A stretch of 7,766 nt of DNA from Candidatus Krumholzibacteriia bacterium (GTDB taxonomy: Bacteria; Krumholzibacteriota; Krumholzibacteriia; G020349025): assembly GCA_035649275.1 (NCBI GenBank), contig DASRJW010000093.1:1-7766 (forward strand), written 5' to 3'. The notes beneath the pieces were generated by a model. That model did no database searches. It worked only from the letters and a program-made list of their open reading frames with translations, and was not told where the DNA came from. Below, in pieces: positions 1 through 5,061 of this stretch. Position 1 is the first letter of the stretch. Every line of letters starts with the position of its first letter. A program made the position numbers and the translations under genes.

Positions 1-929
1 GCGAGATAGCGCACCAGCTCGCTCGTGAAGCCCGCGATGCGCTCGAGCCCGGCGTAGTCGAGCTTGTCCGGCGTGTCCCCCGGCCGGTGGTAGTCGGCGT
101 TCGCCCCGGTGAACAGCTGGATAGCCGGCACGCCGCGCCCGACGAAGCTCTTCTGGTCGCTACCGCCTGGATCCTTCTCCGGCAGCTGCAGGTCGAAACC
201 GAAGGCGGTGTTCACGCCGCGCAGCACGTCGGGGAGCTGCTGCGCCGTGCTCGTGCCGAAGACGGTGAGCGGGTTGCCGAACAAACGCCCCACCGTATCG
301 AGGTTCACCATGGCGGTGCATTCCGCGAGCGGCAGCACCGGATGCTCGACATAGTGGGCGCTGCCGAGAAGCCCCGACTCCTCGCCGCCGAAGGCGATGA
401 CGACGACGGAGTGGGCGGGAGGCTCTTGCTCCCGCAGCCGCCGGGCACATTCGAGGAGCACGGCCACCCCCGAAGCGTTGTCGTCGGCGCCCGGGTGGAG
501 CTGCCCCTGATTCGCCGAGCCCAGCGCGCCACGGCCGAGATGGTCGTAATGCGCCGCGAGGACCACATGGTGAGGTTTACCTCCCGCAGCCTGGGACGTT
601 GCACTGTCTCCCGCAGTCCCGCCGAGCACGCCGATCAGGTTCACCACGAGTGTGCTGTCCGGCGCCTTCCACTCTTGGCGAAAACCAGCTTCACCCAGGG
701 GACGCAAACCAAGAGCCCGGAATCGCTCTTCAATGAGAGTGGCAGCTTTGGCGAGCCCTGGCGTGCCTGCGCCTCTGCCTTCGTAGGTCTCGGAGCACAG
801 CGTCTCCACGTCCTGCCGCAGTCGCGCGCTGGCACTCTCCTGCCCCCATGCCGCCGAGACCACTGCGGCGACTGCCACGAGAGACAACACCCCTTGGCAC
901 ACGCGGATCTGCCCACACCGGAACACCAT
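1..929 (-). CDS. M28-family zinc aminopeptidase, secreted (C-terminus cut by left edge)
   Basis: Secreted zinc-dependent exopeptidase of MEROPS family M28, expected to remove N-terminal amino acids from peptides outside the cytoplasm. The 309 visible codons hold a signal peptide (hydrophobic residues about 13-27, cleavage probably near AAWG-QE at 29/30) followed by the catalytic domain. All metal-site motifs are readable: AAHYDH (H127), GADDNASG (D150, bridging Asp), GGEESGLLGS (E183 catalytic base, E184 ligand), NLDTVG (D211) and DYHRPGDT (H281), then the usual DKLDY helix. The ATG at 929 is chosen because a purine-rich AAGGAGAGGA lies just upstream and the signal peptide begins there. The start is 16 bases after the M1 stop, so the two genes are almost certainly co-transcribed. 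The reading frame is still open at base 1; related proteins often carry a PDZ or other C-terminal domain that cannot be seen here. Family is clear from sequence; natural substrate is unknown. Confidence 0.93.
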   Translation of the reverse strand, partial: MVFRCGQIRVCQGVLSLVAVAAVVSAAWGQESASARLRQDVETLCSETYEGRGAGTPGLAKAATLIEERFRALGLRPLGEAGFRQEWKAPDSTLVVNLIGVLGGTAGDSATSQAAGGKPHHVVLAAHYDHLGRGALGSANQGQLHPGADDNASGVAVLLECARRLREQEPPAHSVVVIAFGGEESGLLGSAHYVEHPVLPLAECTAMVNLDTVGRLFGNPLTVFGTSTAQQLPDVLRGVNTAFGFDLQLPEKDPGGSDQKSFVGRGVPAIQLFTGANADYHRPGDTPDKLDYAGLERIAGFTSELVRYL

Positions 930-936
930 GCTCCCG

Positions 937-946
937 TCCTCTCCTT
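937..946 (-). promoter_or_regulatory. Ribosome binding site of the M28 aminopeptidase gene
   Basis: On the minus strand AAGGAGAGGA ends 7 bases before the ATG at 929 and overlaps the last base of the M1 stop codon (946-948). It supports the chosen start and suggests translational coupling to the upstream M1 gene. Confidence 0.6.
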
Positions 947-3213
947 CAATGCGTCAGGTCCAGTCGTAGGGGAGAACTCTGCACCTGCCAGTTGCCCTTG
1001 TCCACATTCGTCTCGCCTTCGAAGGCAAGGTAAGAATAGCGACCATAGTGGGGCAGCTTCTTCCCCAGCGCCTCCACGACCGCGGGCGTGGCGGGCAAAA
1101 CCACGGTCCAGGCGATTTCTTCGCGCTCGGCGTCGCGGAAGCACGCAACGAGCGAGCGTCCGGCGGTACTGGCCGCGGTGCGCAGCTTGAGGGGCGCGTC
1201 GCCAAACGCCCCGGAGCTCGCGAAGCATCGGTCGACGAGATCACCCTCGCCGAAGAGCCAAACGCCACGGCCGACCGTGCGCCGGAAGTCGCGCTCGTCC
1301 ACCAGGACCTGGTCGTGGTTGTGGCTCCAGGTGGAGGCGAGGGCCCGCAAGGCTGCGGCCATCTTCGGCGTGCAGCGCGAGCCGATGACGACGAAGGTCG
1401 AATCGGCGCCGAGAACATGGGAGAGCGCCGGAGGGATCTCGGCTCGATGCAGCTTGCGGAAGAGCTCCATGTCCGGGTCCACAGCCACCCAGCGCGCTCC
1501 CGGTTCGAGCTGGATGGTTGCCGAGGCGCTGCGGAGCTCGACTTCGCGCGACCGCATCTCGCCGCCCAACTCGTAGCGGATCGGCACGCGCAAGTCGTAG
1601 AAGGGCTCCGCCTGGCGGATCTCCAGCCTCGGTCCGCCAGCAGACGCGGGACCGCGGCTGACGGAAAGCACCGGGGCACCGGGCCGTCCGATCCATTGCT
1701 CGAACCAGGGAGTGACCAGGGGCGGCGCCGCGCCTGCCGCGCCGCCGGGCGCTGAGTCCGCCTCGACCGTCACCGCGAAGCTGCGGACCAGGTCGTCCCA
1801 GCTGGCTTCTTGGAACAACTTCTCCTTGTAAAAGTGCCTCAGCGCCGTGAAGAACACCGCATCGCCCCAGAGCTTCCGGGCCATGTGGAAGACCATCATC
1901 GTCTTGCCGTAGCCCACCGCCTGCGTCGCCGGGCTCTCGCGCTCGGTGAAGCGCCGCAGGGCGAAGTCGCGCCCGCCGGAGCTGGCGTAATCCAGATACC
2001 CCTGCAGCTGGCTCAGCCGGTAGTCGCGTGCGGCGGCCTCGCCTTCCCGCTCCTTGTAGGTGTAGTCCGCCAGGTACGAGGTCAGCCCCTCGGACCAGTT
2101 CCCCTTGCCCTCGGCCACGAAGACGCCGTTCCCCCACCAGTTGTGCAAGATCTCGTGGCCGTAGCTCGTGTGCACGATGAAGGGGAGCCGTATCACACGG
2201 TCTCCGAGCAAGGTGAAGCTCGGCATGCCGTAGCCCGTCTGCCACCAGTTCTCCACCAGAGCGAACTTGTCGAACGGATAGGGTCCGAGCATCTGCTCGT
2301 ACATCTGGAGATAGGTACCGGTGGCATCGAGGTAGGTGTTGCAGAGATCCTCGGGCGTCTCTGCATAGGTGAAGGTGTAGGCCATCACCTTCCCATGCTC
2401 CTTCTTGCGCACCTTGTAGGGTCCGGCGACGAGATAGGCCTCGTTCATCGGCGTCTCCACGACCCAGAGCGATTCGACGCTGCCATCGGCGGCAGCGCGG
2501 CGTTCCGCCCAGGTGCCCTGGCTCATGCTCTCCCAGCCCGCCGGCACGCGCGCCGTCAGGCGATAGCGGAAGAGCCCTTCGCCGCTCCAGGGAATCCAGA
2601 AAGTCGAGCCCTCGAGATAAACGCCGCGCGCGTCGATGAGCCCCGAGGTCTCTTCGAAGCTGCGTTCGTACGCCACCTTGGGCGGCTTCAGGCTGTCGTA
2701 GATGGCGCCAGCGTAACGAAGCTCGAGGCGCACCGTAGCCGGCCAGCCTGTGGCGGGCGGGTGCACGGTGAGCTCGCGGGCCGCGGCGTAGTCCTGCATG
2801 CGTTCGTAGTCCGGCTTCGCCCAGAAGTGTCGCGGTTGGAAAGTCGCCGCCGTCTCGAACTGCAACCGCTCTTTCCCGAGCTGGATGGACTCGACCGTGA
2901 GGCCCTTGTGAAGGAGGAGCGCGAGCGGACCGGTGGGATTCGGCGGCGGTCCCAGATCGATCGCATCGGTCGCTTGCAGCCGGCTCTTCGCAGGCTCCAC
3001 AGCGACCTGGATGTCGTGACGGAGGATGGGCCAGTTCTGCGCCGCTCGCCCGCCCGACGCGGCGCCGACCAGGGCGAGAGTCAGAATGATCGCGGTGTTC
3101 CTTCCGCCTAGGACACGGCGCGTCACAAGGAAGGTGGACCGCAGCTCCAGGCTCCGCCGCCGACGGCTCACGGAATCTTGCGCCCGTGGGTGCATGGACG
3201 TAGAGCCTACCAC
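946..3213 (-). CDS. M1-family (gluzincin) aminopeptidase-like protein with C-terminal accessory region, exported
   Basis: Predicted exported zinc peptidase of family M1, up to 755 residues. Numbered from GTG 3213, a hydrophobic signal segment lies at about 40-52 with cleavage near GRAA-QN (58/59). A beta-rich N-terminal domain follows, then the gluzincin core: HEILH at 353-357 with E375 as third zinc ligand and a probable catalytic Tyr at 435 (VGYGKTMMVFHM). The canonical GAMEN motif is absent; ENWWQTGYGMPS (321-332) occupies its place. The His-to-Glu spacing is 17 residues instead of the usual 18, which I recall as typical of a bacterial M1 subfamily with NWWGN...GNW.EGLT. Residues about 520-755 form an extra region with an alpha/beta look (STFVVIGS, then GVWLFGEG) ending in a HYGRYSYLAFEG block. 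The start is uncertain: GTG 3213 lies 6 bases after the upstream stop, ATG 3195 lacks a clear ribosome site, and GTG 3126 would give a compact 29-residue signal peptide. Part of a probable operon with both flanking minus-strand genes. Confidence 0.92.
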   Translation of the reverse strand: MVGSTSMHPRAQDSVSRRRRSLELRSTFLVTRRVLGGRNTAIILTLALVGAASGGRAAQNWPILRHDIQVAVEPAKSRLQATDAIDLGPPPNPTGPLALLLHKGLTVESIQLGKERLQFETAATFQPRHFWAKPDYERMQDYAAARELTVHPPATGWPATVRLELRYAGAIYDSLKPPKVAYERSFEETSGLIDARGVYLEGSTFWIPWSGEGLFRYRLTARVPAGWESMSQGTWAERRAAADGSVESLWVVETPMNEAYLVAGPYKVRKKEHGKVMAYTFTYAETPEDLCNTYLDATGTYLQMYEQMLGPYPFDKFALVENWWQTGYGMPSFTLLGDRVIRLPFIVHTSYGHEILHNWWGNGVFVAEGKGNWSEGLTSYLADYTYKEREGEAAARDYRLSQLQGYLDYASSGGRDFALRRFTERESPATQAVGYGKTMMVFHMARKLWGDAVFFTALRHFYKEKLFQEASWDDLVRSFAVTVEADSAPGGAAGAAPPLVTPWFEQWIGRPGAPVLSVSRGPASAGGPRLEIRQAEPFYDLRVPIRYELGGEMRSREVELRSASATIQLEPGARWVAVDPDMELFRKLHRAEIPPALSHVLGADSTFVVIGSRCTPKMAAALRALASTWSHNHDQVLVDERDFRRTVGRGVWLFGEGDLVDRCFASSGAFGDAPLKLRTAASTAGRSLVACFRDAEREEIAWTVVLPATPAVVEALGKKLPHYGRYSYLAFEGETNVDKGNWQVQSSPLRLDLTH

Positions 3214-3219
3214 GGGCTC

Positions 3220-3957
3220 TTAGTAACCGGCGGCGAGAAGCACCAGCACGAGGAAACCGACGAGGATACCTGCACCAAGAGTCAGAAACAGTCCCGGATA
3301 CCAGCCAAACTCAGCTCCCGCGTAGACGCGTCCGGAACTCGAAGTGTACTCCGTGCAGGTCTGGGTGCAGCTGAACTCGGTGCGGCGCAGGTACTCCGGC
3401 CGCACGGCGAGGCCGAACCAGTGTACCGGGTTGTACTTGACGAGGGCGAACACGGAGCCGGCCTTCACGTCGCCATCGCTATTGGCTATCGGAGTCCCGA
3501 CCGACAAGTCCAACGATCCGCCGCGCTCGAACCAACGCCGGTAGCGGAGAGATGGCCCCATCGTGAATTCGTCCTCGTCGGCCGTGACGAACCAGGAGCC
3601 GCCTACAGCGTTGCGAGGGGTCACATTCACCATGGCGCCCCAATCCGCGATGCCGCGCAGCAGGCCTCCCCCATTGCTCGATCCCAGCCTGAGGTAGCCG
3701 CCGGCATTGGTGAACAAGAAGGCCTTGCAGTCCGGGCCTGGGCGCGCGTGGAAACTCAGTCCGTTTGACGAACGAAGCTGAGGGGGAATGATGGAATCCG
3801 GGGGCGCTGTGCCCCGGGGTTGGTTCTGGGACCACGACGCCGACTGCAGCATCGGTACACCTACCATCCAAAGGACTGCACACGTTCTGGCCCTTGAACG
3901 AAAGAACACCCTGGTGCAGCAGAAACGGTCTCGATCGCTCACGCTCCGTCGACGCAC
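3220..3957 (-). CDS. Uncharacterised exported protein, beta-barrel-like with C-terminal hydrophobic helix
   Basis: No family recognised. The 245-residue product begins with a basic N-terminus and a hydrophobic stretch (about residues 25-37), consistent with a long signal peptide cleaved near residues 41-43. The middle (about 85-215) is rich in Gly, aromatic and alternating polar/apolar residues (for example SLRYRRWF, SVFALVKYNP, LAVRPEYLRR, RVYAGAEFGWYPG), which looks like transmembrane beta-hairpins of a small outer-membrane barrel. Two cysteines in CTQTC could form a disulfide. The last 24 residues are strongly hydrophobic (GLFLTLGAG to LLAAGY), resembling a membrane helix, which is unusual for a barrel. 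GTG 3957 is chosen because AAGGAG lies 5 bases upstream; the frame stays open to GTG 4008, and GTG 3909 would give a shorter signal peptide. The stop is 6 bases from the first possible M1 start, so it is probably co-expressed with that peptidase. Fold is inference. Confidence 0.72.
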   Translation of the reverse strand: MRRRSVSDRDRFCCTRVFFRSRARTCAVLWMVGVPMLQSASWSQNQPRGTAPPDSIIPPQLRSSNGLSFHARPGPDCKAFLFTNAGGYLRLGSSNGGGLLRGIADWGAMVNVTPRNAVGGSWFVTADEDEFTMGPSLRYRRWFERGGSLDLSVGTPIANSDGDVKAGSVFALVKYNPVHWFGLAVRPEYLRRTEFSCTQTCTEYTSSSGRVYAGAEFGWYPGLFLTLGAGILVGFLVLVLLAAGY

Positions 3958-3962
3958 GCCAA

Positions 3963-3968
3963 CTCCTT
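3963..3968 (-). promoter_or_regulatory. Ribosome binding site deciding the GTG 3957 start
   Basis: AAGGAG on the minus strand, separated by TTGGC (5 bases) from GTG 3957. It is the only good Shine-Dalgarno match among the candidate starts of this gene (4008, 3957, 3909). Confidence 0.5.
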
Positions 3969-4044
3969 CGCGCCTGCGCCCGAAAGCTTCATTGCTCTCA
4001 TGCGGCACACGACACGCTGGAAAAATGCCGCACCGGGGCAGCCG

Positions 4045-4087
4045 CGAATCTTAGAACGAATCGCCAACTTCGTGTACACAAGATTCG
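4045..4087. repeat. Inverted repeat between phosphatase and barrel-like gene
   Basis: On the plus strand CGAATCTT (4045-4052) is the exact reverse complement of AAGATTCG (4080-4087). A third copy of the half-site, CGAATC, lies at 4057-4062, and the perfect 8-base palindrome GTGTACAC at 4072-4079. The block starts 9 bases beyond the phosphatase stop (4096-4098). It could be a weak terminator-like stem with a 27-base loop, or an operator upstream of the minus-strand barrel/M1/M28 genes. A minus-strand -10-like TAAGAT (4053 to 4048) overlaps the left arm, but its -35 (TACACG, 17-base spacing) is poor. Repeat is seen; role is inference. Confidence 0.4.
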
Positions 4088-4095
4088 ACTGTGGC

Positions 4096-4842
4096 TCAGA
4101 GGTCGCCGAGATTGCCGGCGGTGATGCGCTTCCACAGCCGGGGCTGTCCGCCCGGGGCGCGCTCGATCAGGTAGATCTCGTCGTTGGCCTGGCGGATCGA
4201 GGCGGCCTGTGCCGGCTCCAGTTCGAAAAGGACACGGAGGATCATCTGGTTCGTACCGCTGTGGCCGACGATGAGGATCGTCCCCGACGGATGGCGCTCC
4301 AGGATCGTCTGCACCGTGGTCCGCACCCGAGCGTAGAACTGGTTCGTCGACTCGCCGCCATCCAGTGCGTCGTCCGGATCCTTGCTCCGGCGCTGGTACT
4401 CCGCGACCGCCGTCGAATCGTTGCCCGCGAGCGCGAGACCTTCGAACTTGCCGAGCGCTTGTTCCCGCAGCCCGTCGAGGGCGGTGAGGGGAGTGCTGCC
4501 GCGGGCGGCCTCCGCCGTTTCCCGGCTGCGGCTCAAGGTGCTGGAATAGGCGGCGTCGAGCGGCACACCACGGAGCGCTTCGGCCAGCTGCGCTGCCTGC
4601 GCCCGACCCTTCTCGTCCAGGTGGGTGTCGGACTGGCCTTGCAGCTTGCGGGCCGCATTCCAATCGGTCTGGCCGTGCCGCGCCAGGTAGATGCGAAGCC
4701 CGGCATCGGGGCGCGCGGCGGGGGCCGGAGCGCATCCCGAGAACAGCATGGTCTGGACGGCGAAAAGCCCCAGGCAGACCGGGACGAACAGCGCCCGACC
4801 GTCTCGATGCGACCGGTGCTGGCCCGATTCGTGTCGTCCCAT
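4096..4842 (-). CDS. Histidine phosphatase superfamily lipoprotein (phosphoglycerate mutase-like, clade 1)
   Basis: Probable phosphatase that transfers phosphate from a substrate to an active-site histidine, here exported and lipid-anchored. In the 248-residue product residues 1-17 are basic/polar, 18-35 hydrophobic, and LFSGC ends in C37, a plausible lipobox cysteine. The mature core carries LARHGQTDWN (R55, catalytic H56, G57), the LQGQSDTHLDEKGRAQA block, YSSTLSRSRETA (R105 of the phosphate pocket), LREQALGKFEG (E127, probable proton donor) and VGHSGTNQ (H194), all in clade 1 order. Length fits a roughly 200-residue core plus signal. ATG 4842 is chosen over ATG 4905 because GGGAG lies 7 bases upstream and the lipoprotein signal then starts near the N-terminus. 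Relatives include cytosolic GpmB/CobC-type enzymes, but the anchor argues for an envelope substrate, identity unknown. It is divergent from the M28 gene at 5062 and lies 138 bases from the next minus-strand gene. Confidence 0.9.
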   Translation of the reverse strand: MGRHESGQHRSHRDGRALFVPVCLGLFAVQTMLFSGCAPAPAARPDAGLRIYLARHGQTDWNAARKLQGQSDTHLDEKGRAQAAQLAEALRGVPLDAAYSSTLSRSRETAEAARGSTPLTALDGLREQALGKFEGLALAGNDSTAVAEYQRRSKDPDDALDGGESTNQFYARVRTTVQTILERHPSGTILIVGHSGTNQMILRVLFELEPAQAASIRQANDEIYLIERAPGGQPRLWKRITAGNLGDL

Positions 4843-4849
4843 GCTGGTT

Positions 4850-4854
4850 CTCCC
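4850..4854 (-). promoter_or_regulatory. Ribosome binding site of the phosphatase lipoprotein gene
   Basis: GGGAG on the minus strand, 7 bases before ATG 4842. It supports this start over the in-frame ATG at 4905, which would add 21 basic residues ahead of the signal peptide. Confidence 0.55.
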
Positions 4855-4879
4855 GGCGAAACGGTGACGCGATCGCGGC

Positions 4880-4885
4880 AGTATA
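4880..4885 (-). promoter_or_regulatory. Candidate -10 element for the phosphatase gene
   Basis: TATACT on the minus strand matches the sigma-70 -10 consensus at 5 of 6 positions and stands out in a GC-rich region. It would place a transcript start near 4873, about 30 bases before ATG 4842. No good -35 is seen at 16-18 bases (CAGGTG at 17). If it is active, the in-frame ATG at 4905 would lie outside the transcript, agreeing with the 4842 start. Confidence 0.4.
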
Positions 4886-4997
4886 CACGTCGATGGCGCC
4901 GGCACCTGCGAACGACACCCTGGGGCGAAGAGTGCCGGCCAGGCTGGAACGGGCCGTGGGCGCGGCTGCGCGGGCGATGGGCGCTGTTGGCACCGCG

Positions 4998-5026
4998 TGG
5001 ACAGAAACGGGGCCGATTGCTAGGGT
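4998..5026 (+). promoter_or_regulatory. Candidate sigma-70-type promoter for the GCPII-like M28 gene
   Basis: TGGACA (4998-5003, 5 of 6 to TTGACA) is followed after exactly 17 bases by TAGGGT (5021-5026, 3 of 6 to TATAAT, with the most conserved T, A and final T kept). This would start a transcript near 5033 with a leader of about 29 bases containing the ribosome site at 5049. Position and spacing are good; the -10 is weak. Confidence 0.4.
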
Positions 5027-5048
5027 TCCCTCTCACCGCCACGGCCAC

Positions 5049-5054
5049 AGGAGG
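5049..5054 (+). promoter_or_regulatory. Ribosome binding site of the GCPII-like M28 gene
   Basis: A perfect AGGAGG lies 7 bases before ATG 5062. It fixes the start and shows that the open frame extending back to 4000, which runs antisense to the phosphatase gene, is not coding. Confidence 0.85.
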
Positions 5055-5061
5055 CCCCGCA

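Noticed and set aside
87-1190. Plus-strand open frame of 367 codons
   Set aside because: Antisense to the M28 and M1 genes, whose motifs are intact; the translation is rich in Arg, Ala and Pro and resembles no family.
641-1228. Minus-strand frames of 195 and 62 codons overlapping the M28 start
   Set aside because: They are out of frame with the M28 motifs; the true frame runs from 929 off the left edge.
1810-3111. Plus-strand open frame of 433 codons
   Set aside because: Antisense shadow of the M1 gene, low-complexity composition and no recognisable motif.
4045-4087. Strong intrinsic terminator after the phosphatase gene
   Set aside because: The arms are only 8 bases with a 27-base loop and no T-tract follows on the minus strand, so it was kept only as an inverted repeat.
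4000-5061. Upstream 354-codon extension of the GCPII-like gene
   Set aside because: It runs antisense to the phosphatase gene and shows no domain, while a perfect AGGAGG and a signal peptide mark the start at 5062.
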